Counted from the stretch's first letter, positions 14,227-23,535 are shown. The stretch is DNA of 42,876 nucleotides from Spirochaetales bacterium (GCA_012838275.1 DUPO01000003.1:1-42876); one strand, 5' to 3'. Numbers and translations: made by a program. The notes: generated by a model from the sequence alone, not told the origin.

Positions 14227-15990
14227 CTACATTGAATGCAGGAAAGGAATGCCTACCAAGGCGAACGCATTTTTAAGGACCTGCATCACCATGTAAGAGA
14301 GTTCAATCCTTGCGCGGACAAGGCTCTCGCTCCCTGCCTTGAGCACCGGGTTGTCATGGTACCAGCGGGAGAACAGGCGGGAAAGTTCATACAAGAATGC
14401 ACAAATGAGAGAAGGGTCGAATTCTGCTCCGCTGCGAGCGACCACCTCAGGGTACAGGGCTATCTGCTTGATCAGTTCACGTTCGTCACTGAGGGTAAGC
14501 AGGCTGCTGTCGAAGGTGAGCTTGGTCCTGTCTCCCCCCTCATTTTTATACCTCTCCAGCATGCTGGAGATCCTTGCTCCCATATACTGCAGGTAGGGTC
14601 CCGTATTTCCATTGAATGAGATGGACTCCGCTGGGTTGAATATCATGTCCTTGAGAGGATTTACCTGTAGCAGATAGTAGTTCAAGGCTCCCAAGGCTAT
14701 TGAGGAGGAGGTTTTTGCTACATCACCCACCTGATCTTCACGTTGTTTTGCACGAATTTCACCGGCAGCAAGTTCCGTCAGCTGGGCAACAAGCTCATCT
14801 GCATCGACTACCGTACCTTCACGGCTCTTCATCTTTCCGTCAGGGAGGTTGACCATGCCATAGGAGAGATGGTGCAGGTCCTCAGCCCAGGTGTAGCCAA
14901 GCAGGGCCAGGACATGAAACAACACCTTGAAGTGGTACTGCTGTTCGCTGGCAACCACATAGATCAGGGAATCAAACGGCCAGTCCTTGTGCCGCATGAT
15001 GGCGGTCCCCACATCCTGGGTCATGTACAGGCTCGTACCATCCTTGCGGAGGAGCACCTTCTTATCAAGTTTGACCGCCTCGAGGTTGACCCAGACAGAG
15101 CCGTCCTCCTCGCGGTAGAAGACGCCCTTCTCCAAACCTTTGAGAATTTCATCCTTACCATATTTGTAGGTCTCAGACTCATAATAGTAATGGTCAAAAC
15201 TGATGCCCATCGTCTCATAGCTCTCAGCAAGACCGTCGAGGGTCCACTTGTTCATCCTGTGCCAGAGATCCATCACTACAGGATCATCCTCTTCCCATCT
15301 CTGCAACATCTGCTGAGCCTGCTGTTCGGCACTCGGATCCTCTTTTGCCCAAGCGGCAAACTTCACATAGTACTTGCCTACAAAATGATCGCCTTTCATG
15401 CCAGTCGATTCTGGTGTCTCACCATTGCCGAACTTCTGGTAGGCAAGCATCGATTTACAGATGTGCACCCCACGGTTGTTGATCAGGTTCACCTTGCGGA
15501 CCGTTGCCCCATTCGCTTTCAGGATGGCGCTGACGCTTTCACCTATACTGTCATTGCGCATGTGCCCCAAGTGCAGCGGCTTGTTGGTATTCGGGCAGCT
15601 GAACTCAACGGTAATACGTTTCTCACCAAGGCTTTTGTTCGTCCCATAGAGGGAGCCCTGCTCTTTTATAGCTGAAGAGAGGGAGGTGGCCAAAGCCGCC
15701 ATATCAATGCGGATATTTAGATACGGCCCTGCGACTAGCAGATCGCCCAAAGGACGGTCCTCCAGTTTTTCCAGGCGGCTTTTGAGCTCTGCTGCAAGCA
15801 TAGGAGGTGCTGTTTTAAGGATTTTCGCATAGGCGAACAGGGGGAAGGCCAGATCTCCCAACTCCGGTTTGGGAGGGGTCTGAACGGCCAAGGGGGGCAG
15901 ATCGACCTCTTTTCCAAGGATTGTAAGGGCATATGAAGCAAGCTCCTTTTCAACAAGGGCTTTCCAGGATTGTCGTACCGTATCAAGCAT
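14227..15990 (-). CDS. argS: Arginyl-tRNA synthetase
   Basis: ArgRS charges tRNA-Arg. The 587-residue class I enzyme has an N-terminal Add1-type domain, the HIGH motif as PNTNKPLHLGHMRN, the second signature GKMKSREGTVVDADEL, and a C-terminal DALR anticodon-binding domain ending ALVGIPFLHSM. ATG at 15990 follows AAAAGGAA by about 7 bases; an in-frame start at 16011 adds seven residues without a ribosome binding site. It is 49 bases after birA and probably co-transcribed. The 3' end stops two bases from the convergent TetR gene. Confidence 0.97.
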   Translation of the reverse strand: MLDTVRQSWKALVEKELASYALTILGKEVDLPPLAVQTPPKPELGDLAFPLFAYAKILKTAPPMLAAELKSRLEKLEDRPLGDLLVAGPYLNIRIDMAALATSLSSAIKEQGSLYGTNKSLGEKRITVEFSCPNTNKPLHLGHMRNDSIGESVSAILKANGATVRKVNLINNRGVHICKSMLAYQKFGNGETPESTGMKGDHFVGKYYVKFAAWAKEDPSAEQQAQQMLQRWEEDDPVVMDLWHRMNKWTLDGLAESYETMGISFDHYYYESETYKYGKDEILKGLEKGVFYREEDGSVWVNLEAVKLDKKVLLRKDGTSLYMTQDVGTAIMRHKDWPFDSLIYVVASEQQYHFKVLFHVLALLGYTWAEDLHHLSYGMVNLPDGKMKSREGTVVDADELVAQLTELAAGEIRAKQREDQVGDVAKTSSSIALGALNYYLLQVNPLKDMIFNPAESISFNGNTGPYLQYMGARISSMLERYKNEGGDRTKLTFDSSLLTLSDERELIKQIALYPEVVARSGAEFDPSLICAFLYELSRLFSRWYHDNPVLKAGSESLVRARIELSYMVMQVLKNAFALVGIPFLHSM

Positions 15991-16039
15991 AGTATATTCC
16001 TTTTCGTGCAAGTAGAAGAAACTATACTATAAACCAAAC

Positions 16040-17014
16040 TCATGCATCAAGGCCGATGCTGATCTCCCCGCTACTGAGTATTTCCTCTTTCCCCTCTTCT
16101 GTAACCACCACCAGGTGAGCATCCTCATCGATCGAGACAGCTCGTGCTTTGCGTTGTTTCTTCTGTGTCCTGATGAGAATATCCCTACCCAGAACAATGG
16201 AACGGGAGCGATATTCAGAAAGGAATGCACGCTCAGAAAGAGCAGAGGAGTAGCCGATAAGCTTCTGAACCAGGCGAGCCACCAACAAAGAAGGGTCGAC
16301 ATCTTCAGGGACAAGGGAGCTTTTTTCATAGAGGGACTTTACGATAGGACGAAGAGCAGGGGGATAGGCCTGGTGGGGAGTGGAGAAATTGATACCGATA
16401 CCGACTACCATTGATGAGAGTTTTCCGCTCTCAACATCCATCACACCTTCGGTAAGTATTCCACCAACCTTGCAGCCGTCAAGGAACAGGTCATTGACCC
16501 ACTTGATGCCACAAGAGAAGCCGCAAGTCTCCTCGATCGCCTGAGCGGCGGCAACGGCCGCGGCTGAGGTGATAAGGGAAGCTTCCGTGACTGACGCGGG
16601 AGGAGAGAGTATCAGACTGAGATAGATACCACCCTTGGGGCTTGAGAAAGAGCGTCCCAGCCTCCCCCTACCTCCGCTCTGGCTGTGGGCCAGTACCAGC
16701 GCAGGAGTCAAGCACCCTTCACTGGAAAGTTGCTTGGCATAGCGGTTGGTGGAGTCTATGGTATCGAAGAGGTGGATAGGGACAGACGGCAAGAGCTTTT
16801 CTAGCATCCCCTTGTCAAACAGTTCGCCCTGATGTACCAGGCAGTAGCCCCGGTTGGTGACTGCATCGATGAGATGCCCTTCATCACGAAGGCTTTCGAT
16901 CGCTTTCCAGATGGCCGATCGGCTGACGCCAAATTCAGAGGCAAGCTTCTGCCCTGACACATACCTGTCTTGGTGGCGGCTCAGGTAGGAGAGCACCGCT
17001 AGGGAAGTATTCAT
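16040..17014 (-). CDS. birA: Bifunctional biotin ligase / biotin operon repressor BirA
   Basis: BirA activates biotin with ATP, transfers it to carboxylase carrier proteins, and in the bifunctional class represses biotin genes. The 324-residue protein begins with a winged helix-turn-helix (VSGQKLASEFGVSRSAIWKAIESLR, about residues 18-42). The ligase domain follows: DSTN, SGGRGRLGRSFSSPKGGIY and KWVNDLFLDGCKVGGILTE. It ends in a small SH3-like domain. The DNA-binding domain and the divergent bioY gene across a palindrome strongly suggest it regulates bioY and itself. No Shine-Dalgarno precedes the ATG, and a TATAAA lies 8 bases upstream. Confidence 0.95.
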   Translation of the reverse strand: MNTSLAVLSYLSRHQDRYVSGQKLASEFGVSRSAIWKAIESLRDEGHLIDAVTNRGYCLVHQGELFDKGMLEKLLPSVPIHLFDTIDSTNRYAKQLSSEGCLTPALVLAHSQSGGRGRLGRSFSSPKGGIYLSLILSPPASVTEASLITSAAAVAAAQAIEETCGFSCGIKWVNDLFLDGCKVGGILTEGVMDVESGKLSSMVVGIGINFSTPHQAYPPALRPIVKSLYEKSSLVPEDVDPSLLVARLVQKLIGYSSALSERAFLSEYRSRSIVLGRDILIRTQKKQRKARAVSIDEDAHLVVVTEEGKEEILSSGEISIGLDA

Positions 17015-17031
17015 GGGGGAAGTTTATATTG

Positions 17032-17058
17032 ATTGTCAACCAAATGCAAGTTTACAAT
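17032..17058. promoter_or_regulatory. Probable BirA operator between birA and bioY
   Basis: ATTGTCAAC (17032-17040) and GTTTACAAT (17050-17058) form a 9-base inverted repeat with one mismatch, 9 bases apart. The half-site resembles the known BirA half-site TTGTAAAC, though the gap is shorter than in the Escherichia coli operator. It overlaps TTGTCA (17033-17038) and touches TATAAG (17058-17063) facing bioY, and lies next to the -10 of birA (TATAAA, 17028-17023). Confidence 0.65.
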
Positions 17059-17086
17059 ATAAGAACTGTTGTGATAGGCTCCCCTT

Positions 17087-17665
17087 ATGAACACAAGAAA
17101 AACAGTCCTTACAGCCCTTTTCGCTTCACTGATAATAGTCGGGGCATACATTCGCTTCCCCCTTCCCCCTGTACCCATCACACTGCAGACGCTCTTTGTC
17201 ATCAGTGCAGCTCTGCTTGGCGGGACAGCGATCGGGATCGGCAGTGTCTCCATCTACCTGCTGCTGGGCGCCGTAGGACTGCCGGTCTTTACTGCAGGAG
17301 GCGGCCTTGGCATCCTCCTGGGACCCACAGGAGGCTTCCTGTTCGGCTTGCTTCCTGCCGCACTCCTTGCAGGCATCGCCGGCAACTATGTCAAGAATTT
17401 GCAACCCGGGCAAACAGACAATCCAAAACATACAAGGACCTATCTGATCCTCTCTATCTTTTTTGGGATAATGGCAACCCTTGCCATCTACGCAGTTGGT
17501 GTTCCTTTCCTGAAATACAACCGCTCCCTGTCATGGAAAGTCGCAATCCAAGTGGGAATGCTTCCCTTTCTCATCGGCGACACAATAAAACTAATAGTCT
17601 CCGTACAGCTTTCCCAGATGTTTGCTCCCAGGGTCAAGGAATTTCTTCAAGGAGATAATCAGTAA
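17087..17665 (+). CDS. bioY: Biotin uptake protein BioY
   Basis: BioY is the substrate-binding membrane component of biotin ECF transporters. The 192-residue protein has about six hydrophobic segments and the family pattern: PVPITLQTLFV, LLLGAVGLPVFTAGGGLGILLGPTGGFLFG and a C-terminal FLIGDTIKLIVS. No ECF ATPase or transmembrane partner is adjacent, so it uses a shared module or works alone. The ribosome binding site is weak (GATAGG). The divergent position from birA and the shared palindrome point to control by biotin. Confidence 0.95.
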   Translation: MNTRKTVLTALFASLIIVGAYIRFPLPPVPITLQTLFVISAALLGGTAIGIGSVSIYLLLGAVGLPVFTAGGGLGILLGPTGGFLFGLLPAALLAGIAGNYVKNLQPGQTDNPKHTRTYLILSIFFGIMATLAIYAVGVPFLKYNRSLSWKVAIQVGMLPFLIGDTIKLIVSVQLSQMFAPRVKEFLQGDNQ

Positions 17666-17671
17666 CACACA

Positions 17672-17706
17672 CTGCCTTGTTTTCTGGCAGGGATTATCCC
17701 TTTTTT
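17672..17706 (+). terminator. Terminator after bioY
   Basis: CTGCC/GGCAG (17672-17676 with 17686-17690) and an overlapping GGGA-TTA-TCCC hairpin (17690-17700) precede six T residues. Confidence 0.6.
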
Positions 17707-17756
17707 CCTACACACTGGAAATTGCATCCTATATACTGAGCGCTAAGGAGTACCCA

Positions 17757-18731
17757 ATGAAATCCATCACAGCAGCTTCAGTACAATTCAACCACAAGCC
17801 TGGTGACAAAGCATATAACCTTTCAGTCATTGAAAAATTCGTCCGGGAAGCATCCTTGAAAAATGCAGACCTGATCATATTCCCTGAAATGTGCATCACC
17901 GGCTACTGGCATGTACGTAACCTCTCTGAGCCTGAGGTCAGGAATTTGGCAGAGAGCGTTCCTTCAGGCCCCTCTTCCCAAGCTCTCATCGCCCTTGCAA
18001 TAAAGCATCAGATGACCATCGGAGCAGGCCTCATTGAGATATCTGAAGAGGGTGATCTGTACAATACCTATATAGTAGCGATGGGTGACGGCTCCTATGC
18101 CAAACATCGCAAGCTGCACTGTTTCATCTCTAGTCATATGAAGAGCGGCAATTCGTATACGGTCTTCGATTCGCCCCATGGCGTGCGCATGGGCATCCTC
18201 ATCTGTTATGACAACAACATCATTGAAAATGCAAGAATAACGGCTCTGATGGGAGCCGAGGTTCTCCTTGCCCCTCACCAGACCGGCGGATGCAAATCCG
18301 CCAGCCCCAAAGCCATGGGACTGATAGATCCCCAGCTATGGGAAGAGAGGGAGGAACGCCTACCGGAACTTACCCAGGAGTTCCTAGGGCCTAAGGGCAG
18401 GGGCTGGCTGATGCGATGGCTACCTTCCAGAGCGCATGACAATGGGATGTTCCTTATTTTCAGCAACGGGGTAGGTCGTGACGACAATGAAGTGCGCACA
18501 GGGGGAGCCATGATCCTAGATCCCTACGGAGAGATACTCAGTGAGACAACAAAGGCAGGCGATGACATGGTGGTTGCTCGCTTGGACGCCTCATTGTTGC
18601 CGTTCTCCAGCGGCCAAAGGTGGATGAAGAGCCGCAGACCAAATTTATACGGCCTAATCACCCAATGGACAGGCATGGAAGAGGATACCAGGAAGGTAAG
18701 GTTCACCTTCGAAGAGGATATAAACAAGTAG
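17757..18731 (+). CDS. Carbon-nitrogen hydrolase (nitrilase superfamily)
   Basis: A 324-residue enzyme of the nitrilase superfamily, which cleaves amide or carbamoyl C-N bonds through a Glu-Lys-Cys triad. The triad is visible: Glu44 in FPEMCITGY, Lys119 in HRKLH and Cys150 in ILICYDN. A long insert after the catalytic Cys (LLAPHQTGGCKSA through LTQEFLGPKGRGW) sets it apart from the short N-carbamoylputrescine amidases. ATG at 17757 follows AAGGAG by 6 bases; upstream in-frame sequence runs through the bioY terminator. The substrate cannot be inferred. The next gene is 84 bases downstream with its own ribosome binding site. Confidence 0.88.
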   Translation: MKSITAASVQFNHKPGDKAYNLSVIEKFVREASLKNADLIIFPEMCITGYWHVRNLSEPEVRNLAESVPSGPSSQALIALAIKHQMTIGAGLIEISEEGDLYNTYIVAMGDGSYAKHRKLHCFISSHMKSGNSYTVFDSPHGVRMGILICYDNNIIENARITALMGAEVLLAPHQTGGCKSASPKAMGLIDPQLWEEREERLPELTQEFLGPKGRGWLMRWLPSRAHDNGMFLIFSNGVGRDDNEVRTGGAMILDPYGEILSETTKAGDDMVVARLDASLLPFSSGQRWMKSRRPNLYGLITQWTGMEEDTRKVRFTFEEDINK

Positions 18732-18815
18732 AGTCCGCCCTGTATTGTGACAAGATGCATCATCACTGCCTCATATACCTTGAACATCACACCAAAATAA
18801 CCGTATGGTAGGAGT

Positions 18816-19736
18816 ATGAAAGAGTGTAAAGAACAAAACTTTGATGCCACAGGCTTTCTTCCCTCTTTTTTGGGAACTTTTGAAAGAGTTAAAGGCAACG
18901 CCAATTTTTATGGCATGAAGCAACTTCCCCAGATGCTTGAGCTCGGGGAGATCGCCAATGAATATATCGAGCTGATGTTTCCTGGCCGCTGCGGACGCGA
19001 GCGAGTGGGCCTCAGCTTGCAAGAGATACTCCTTGACCAGCTGAACCTGGTCTCATCCGGTTTGATGAACCAGATTTTCCTCGCCCTTAAATACGAACAT
19101 CCTGAAGAGGAGGAGGAAAAACTCAAGGAGAAAAGCAGGCATATCATCAATAGCATCAATGCTTTGCTTCCCCAGATCCGCCTCAACCTGAAACTCGATG
19201 CGAAGGCAGGATTTGAAGGGGACCCCGCAGCAAGGAATATTCGGGAAGTGATCCTCTCCTACCCCTATATGAAGACCTTGGTCATCCACCGTATCGCCCA
19301 TGAACTGTTCAGGATGGAAGTTCCCCTCATCCCACGCATGCTTAACGAGTATGCGCACAAGGAAACAGGAATAGACATCCATCCGGGCGCACAAATTGGA
19401 AAGTCATTCTTCATCGACCATGGTACGGGAGTGGTGATCGGGGAGACTGCAGTCATCGGGGACAATGTGAAGATTTACCAGGGAGTCACTTTGGGAGCAC
19501 TAAGTTTTCCCAAGGATGCCTGTGGTGAGCTTATCAGAGGGGCCCGAAGACATCCCACCATTGAGGACAATGTCACCATCTACTCAAACGCTACTATCTT
19601 GGGAGACATCACCATAGGAAAGAACGCCATCATCGGATCCAACGTCTGGATCAAGGAAGATGTGGCTGCTGACACCATGGCCGTAATCCAGGAACCCAAG
19701 CTCACCTTCAGGGAACTGAACGGACGCAGGCGTTAG
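18816..19736 (+). CDS. cysE: Serine O-acetyltransferase (EpsC/CysE-like)
   Basis: The enzyme acetylates serine with acetyl-CoA to give O-acetylserine, the precursor of cysteine. The 306-residue protein has a helical N-terminal domain with an acidic run (HPEEEEEKLKEK), then the left-handed beta helix: GIDIHPGAQIGKSFFIDHGTGVVIGETAVIGDNVKIYQ and TIEDNVTIYSNATILG. The catalytic His is in IDHGTG. The extended N-terminal helices match the EpsC-type long form. A GGAG ribosome binding site precedes ATG at 18816. No cysK is adjacent. The stop overlaps the stop of the convergent GNAT gene in a shared TTAG. Confidence 0.92.
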   Translation: MKECKEQNFDATGFLPSFLGTFERVKGNANFYGMKQLPQMLELGEIANEYIELMFPGRCGRERVGLSLQEILLDQLNLVSSGLMNQIFLALKYEHPEEEEEKLKEKSRHIINSINALLPQIRLNLKLDAKAGFEGDPAARNIREVILSYPYMKTLVIHRIAHELFRMEVPLIPRMLNEYAHKETGIDIHPGAQIGKSFFIDHGTGVVIGETAVIGDNVKIYQGVTLGALSFPKDACGELIRGARRHPTIEDNVTIYSNATILGDITIGKNAIIGSNVWIKEDVAADTMAVIQEPKLTFRELNGRRR

Positions 19737-20299
19737 CCTTTTGTACCTAGCGGGTGCTGCTCGTTGAGCAGCGCCAGCTGGTAGTAATCCTCCCACCTTC
19801 CCTGCACAAGCAAATACTCCCGGCTTATCCCCTCTTGGACAAATCCCAATGAGGTTGCAAACTCAAGGCTAGCCTGGTTTTTTATCATGATGGTCGCCTC
19901 GAGCCTGTGAAGCTTAAGCTTCTCAAACCCATACTCCACCACAGCCTTCACCGCCTCACTACCAAACCCCTGCCTCTGCCACCTTTTGGCAGTGCTGTAC
20001 CCTATGCGTGCACTGTAGGAGGCACCGTAGGTGATCTCGCTCAGATAGACCTGGGCAACAATGGCAGAGTAGCCTTTTCTGGAAAAAACCAGGGGCAGCT
20101 TTCGCCTCTGTTCATAGAGAGACACCTGCTTGTCACAGATATGTTGGAAGTTGGCCAGTGTATAGTAGCTGGCGTTGCGCTGCGGTGCGTACTGGTCAAA
20201 ACACTCTCTGTTCTCCATCTCATAGGCAAATAGCTGCCGTGCAGACGATTCATCCACAACGAAGGCACAGAGCCTCTCGGTCTCAAAAAGCTTAAGCAT
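19733..20299 (-). CDS. GNAT family N-acetyltransferase, RimJ/RimL-type
   Basis: A 188-residue acetyltransferase. It opens with LFETERLCAF, typical of the RimJ/RimL/SpeG group, and has the acetyl-CoA loop region RIGYSTAKRWQRQGFGSEAVKAVVEY, followed by KLHRLEATIMIKNQASLEFATSLGF. Such enzymes modify ribosomal protein N-termini, polyamines or small molecules; the substrate is unknown. ATG at 20299 overlaps the end of mtaB by 8 bases. An ATG at 20335 lies deeper inside mtaB and would add an unconserved extension. Confidence 0.87.
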   Translation of the reverse strand: MLKLFETERLCAFVVDESSARQLFAYEMENRECFDQYAPQRNASYYTLANFQHICDKQVSLYEQRRKLPLVFSRKGYSAIVAQVYLSEITYGASYSARIGYSTAKRWQRQGFGSEAVKAVVEYGFEKLKLHRLEATIMIKNQASLEFATSLGFVQEGISREYLLVQGRWEDYYQLALLNEQHPLGTKG

Positions 20300-21596
20300 G
20301 GCATAGGACGAGAGGTTTCCCTCCCTTCTCGTCATACGGTGCGAAATGTCCCTGCACCAGAAGCCCTTCACGTGCAAACAAGGGAGCATTGAGGAGTTTC
20401 ACTTCAAGGTAGTTGCCAGTAAGGCCATACCATGCCCCACCCTTGCGATTCTGCAGAACCACCTCTGTTTCCTTACCGCTTTGCCGTTTCACATACGCAC
20501 GGAAGAGTTCGTCGGAAAGGTCCCTGAGCCTCTTTGCCCGTTCGTCACGCACGCTCTCCGCCACTCTATCCTTAGCCTTGAACAAAGGGGTGTCAGGGCG
20601 GGGCGAGAAGGGAAACACATGCATCTGGGCAAACTTCTGGTCCTGGAAATATCGGAAAGTCGCCTCGAACTCCTCTTCCCCCTCACCGGGGAGGCCGGTG
20701 ATGACATCACCAGCGATGAAAGGATCGTCCTTGGCTTCACGCAAACGGTCGAGGATGGTAGAGAGCCCTTCAATATCATAGTGACGGTTGACCCTAGCCA
20801 ATACCTTGTTGCTGGCACTCTGCACCGGGATATGAAAGTGCGGTTGCATCCTAGGGTCAGCGAGAGCCTTGAGCAACCTGTCATCAATATGGTCAGGTTC
20901 CAGGGAGCTAAGTCGCAAGCGGATACCGCCCCCTAAAGAGGCAAGCAACTTTTCAAGAAGACCTCCCAAGCCTTCCCTGGTATGGTCATACATGGTGAGG
21001 TTGACTCCGGTCAACATGATCTCGCTGAAACCGGCAGCCTCCAGGGCCAAGGCCCTCTCCACCACAGTGGCACTCTCAAGGGAGACCGCCTTTCCCCTGG
21101 CAATGTGCACCCTGCAGTAGGAGCACTCATTGTCACAGCCATCCTGCACCTTCAGGTACGCACGGCTATGATAGGAAAATGAGGCGGCATCATAATCAAA
21201 GACGGAAGCAGTCCCATCGCTGAAGGAGAGACAACCACTTTTCAAGTCAAACCCTGCGACAAGCGAGGCTTTCAGATGTTTTGCCAACTTCAAAAGATGG
21301 GCCTTCTTCTCAAGAGGGACCACGATCACCTGATCGGAGAGGGTCTTGAGCTCCTCCTCATTGACCTGGGCATAACACCCCGTGGCCAAGGTAGGGGCTG
21401 AAGATGCGAACTTACGGATCATCCTGCGGGCTTTCTGCTCTGCCTTTGAAGTGACCGTACAAGTATTCACTATATAAAGATCGGCCTGTTCACGCTCACC
21501 TACTATGGTAAACCCCTCTTGGGAGAAGGAGTCAGCGATAGCTTCACTTTCGCACTGGTTAAGCCGACAGCCCAAGGTATATACACAAACGTTCAA
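20292..21596 (-). CDS. mtaB: tRNA (t6A37) 2-methylthiotransferase MtaB
   Basis: MtaB is a radical SAM enzyme that converts t6A37 to ms2t6A in tRNAs reading ANN codons. The 434-residue protein has the UPF0004 domain (YTLGCRLNQCESEAI, NTCTVTSKAEQKARR, ATGCYAQV), giving three Cys for the second cluster. The radical SAM motif is CDNECSYC in KVQDGCDNECSYCRV, and a C-terminal TRAM-like part follows. CRLNQCE rather than MiaB CQMN places it in the MtaB group. It starts with TTG at 21596 behind GGAGG, in a TTGA overlap with the upstream dehydrogenase stop. Confidence 0.93.
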   Translation of the reverse strand: MNVCVYTLGCRLNQCESEAIADSFSQEGFTIVGEREQADLYIVNTCTVTSKAEQKARRMIRKFASSAPTLATGCYAQVNEEELKTLSDQVIVVPLEKKAHLLKLAKHLKASLVAGFDLKSGCLSFSDGTASVFDYDAASFSYHSRAYLKVQDGCDNECSYCRVHIARGKAVSLESATVVERALALEAAGFSEIMLTGVNLTMYDHTREGLGGLLEKLLASLGGGIRLRLSSLEPDHIDDRLLKALADPRMQPHFHIPVQSASNKVLARVNRHYDIEGLSTILDRLREAKDDPFIAGDVITGLPGEGEEEFEATFRYFQDQKFAQMHVFPFSPRPDTPLFKAKDRVAESVRDERAKRLRDLSDELFRAYVKRQSGKETEVVLQNRKGGAWYGLTGNYLEVKLLNAPLFAREGLLVQGHFAPYDEKGGKPLVLCHA

Positions 21597-22342
21597 AATC
21601 CACCCTCCTGGTCTTTCAAGGTCTGCATTATCGTATCGACAGCACCCTTGAGCCCCATACGCATCTGTCTGGCGTAGGGATTGTATCTTTGCAAATCATA
21701 AAATAGCTGAAGCGGATCGTTACAGGTCTGCTCCACTATGGAGGTGAGGCTACGGTAGCCTGTAGTGGCCAATTGGGTCTCCCCAAGGGAGAGTTCAGAC
21801 AGGGTCCTCCCCACAAAGTGGGTTATTCCCTGAGACCATGCCGCCTCACGGTCATGTTGGTCACAACTCATCCGGTGTACTTGGAGGCCCCAGCGTGCAA
21901 ACTCCTCAACCCACTGCTGGACAACACTGTCATGAGCATTGACTGCACAGATAACCAGAGGCAAGCCGGTGATCCCATCCTTGCCTGAGTCAGGACCGAA
22001 CATTGGGTGGGTGGCAATACAAGGGACATCCGCACCAAGATGTTCGCGCATGAGCTTCGCTGGATAAAGCTTGACCGAACAGGTATCCATCACCAGGGTT
22101 TTGGCTGTGATCCTAGGAGCTGTTCGCTTCAGCACCTCTTCAAAGGCACTGATAGCGACACAGTAAAAAAGCACGTCGCAGTCGAGGACGTCGTCCTCGG
22201 ATACGAGCGACACACCCTCTGGAGCCTGTTTGGCAGAGCGCCCATATCCATAGACCTGGTAACCATGTCTAGCGAGTTCCCTTGCCCAAAAAGAGCCAAA
22301 ACGACCCAGGCCGTATACACCAATCTTTATAGAAGTATTCAT
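21593..22342 (-). CDS. Prephenate dehydrogenase-like protein (TyrA family)
   Basis: A 249-residue NAD(P)-dependent dehydrogenase of the TyrA/PDH family, which oxidatively decarboxylates prephenate or arogenate on the way to tyrosine. The dinucleotide-binding site is GVYGLGRFGSFWA at the N-terminus, followed by VMDTCSVK and the conserved HPMFGPDSG active-site segment and a SQGITHFVGRTL helix. There is no ACT regulatory domain. ATG at 22342 starts just before the Rossmann fold; the upstream in-frame extension is hydrophobic and atypical. It lies 29 bases after the MFS gene. No other aromatic pathway gene is in the window, so prephenate versus arogenate use is open. Confidence 0.85.
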   Translation of the reverse strand: MNTSIKIGVYGLGRFGSFWARELARHGYQVYGYGRSAKQAPEGVSLVSEDDVLDCDVLFYCVAISAFEEVLKRTAPRITAKTLVMDTCSVKLYPAKLMREHLGADVPCIATHPMFGPDSGKDGITGLPLVICAVNAHDSVVQQWVEEFARWGLQVHRMSCDQHDREAAWSQGITHFVGRTLSELSLGETQLATTGYRSLTSIVEQTCNDPLQLFYDLQRYNPYARQMRMGLKGAVDTIMQTLKDQEGGF

Positions 22343-22371
22343 TGCCGGCATTGTACAGAATATGAGCATTG

Positions 22372-23535
22372 CTAGCAAGAACGTGAGGTTGAACGGATAA
22401 AGAGCAGCAAGGAGGCCAAAGCGATGGCCATGCTGAAAACAAGTACCAAAAGCCCGCCACGCAAGGTGTAACGCAAACTTACAACTCCAATGAGAGCCGG
22501 CAGGGTAAGCCGCCCAAAAACCATACTCACTGAGTGCATGTTCGCTATCTGAGTCATATCATGGGGCCAGGTATGAACCTCAAGCAATTGCGCCGCAGGA
22601 TTGAGAGCTCCAAAGGAAAATCCCAGGAGGACCATTGCGACAAACGCAAGGAAGAGGGTCGGAGCGGCTACCAACAGGGCCGCTGAGAAGATACCCAAGA
22701 TCGTCAGGGAGAGCAACAGAGGCAAAGGATTCTTCGCCCTGTTGGCAAGAGGTATGACCAGGAACCTGCTGGCAGTACTGCCGGCAAAAAGCAATGACAG
22801 GGAAAACCCTACCTGGGTGGCACTAGCTCCCCTGTTTTGTTGCAGATAGAGCAAAGGATAGACAGTGCAACAGTATTCGACAGCATTGAAAAGGATGAGG
22901 TAGAGGAAAAAGAATCTGAAACTTTTCTGCCTCAGAAGGGAAAAACTCTGGAGGAAGGAACCGCTGACGCCCTTATTGCTGAATAGTTGGGGCATCTTTT
23001 TCGCCCTTGGAATATAGGCGACAAAGATGATGCACATCACCAGATAGACACCGGCTACCTGATAGTATCCAAGATACCATCGCTCTCCCTTGACGAGAGA
23101 GATATAAAAACCCGCAACGATACTCGCCAGACTCCAGATAAGATGCATCAAGGGAATGTTTGTCTTTTTTCTTTCGGGGTCGGAAAGAACCAGAACACTA
23201 AAGCTGTTAGTGCCATAGAAATACCCTAGCCAAGCTTGCACGAGAAAGAAGACAGTTAAGGAGAGCGCGCTACGGGAGAGGCCCATTCCCAAGAGTCCCA
23301 AAGCCGCACCGAGAATTCCTACGATCATCAGCAGATAGGGACCCAAGCGCTTAACCAGAAAAGGAAGCAGCATGAACGAGATTAAAGTACCCACCTGACT
23401 CAGACTCATTAGGGCGCTGAGCTGGCTCAAGTTCAATGAGCAGGCCTGTTGGATCTCCGCGCTCAGTCCACCGAAGAGATTTGAACCAATTGCAGTTATC
23501 CCGATCATGACGAATAACAAGACTCGGATGTGCAT
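22372..23535 (-). CDS. MFS transporter
   Basis: A 387-residue membrane protein with about twelve hydrophobic segments and a major facilitator layout. A FLVKRLGPYLLM loop follows helix 2, and a charged loop (RAKKMPQLFSNK) lies between the two halves. FGALNPAAQLLEVHTW in the second half is the sort of helix 10-11 region seen in sugar and small-molecule MFS proteins. ATG at 23535 is used; an in-frame TTG at 23568 is possible. The ribosome binding site is weak. It heads the operon with the TyrA-like gene, mtaB and the GNAT gene. The substrate is unknown. Confidence 0.87.
   Translation of the reverse strand: MHIRVLLFVMIGITAIGSNLFGGLSAEIQQACSLNLSQLSALMSLSQVGTLISFMLLPFLVKRLGPYLLMIVGILGAALGLLGMGLSRSALSLTVFFLVQAWLGYFYGTNSFSVLVLSDPERKKTNIPLMHLIWSLASIVAGFYISLVKGERWYLGYYQVAGVYLVMCIIFVAYIPRAKKMPQLFSNKGVSGSFLQSFSLLRQKSFRFFFLYLILFNAVEYCCTVYPLLYLQQNRGASATQVGFSLSLLFAGSTASRFLVIPLANRAKNPLPLLLSLTILGIFSAALLVAAPTLFLAFVAMVLLGFSFGALNPAAQLLEVHTWPHDMTQIANMHSVSMVFGRLTLPALIGVVSLRYTLRGGLLVLVFSMAIALASLLLFIRSTSRSC

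Noticed and set aside
14743-15675. Long frame on the plus strand opposite argS, and similar long frames opposite pyrD, corA and the TRAP-like permease region
   Set aside because: They mirror well-supported genes, have no ribosome binding sites and show no family motifs.
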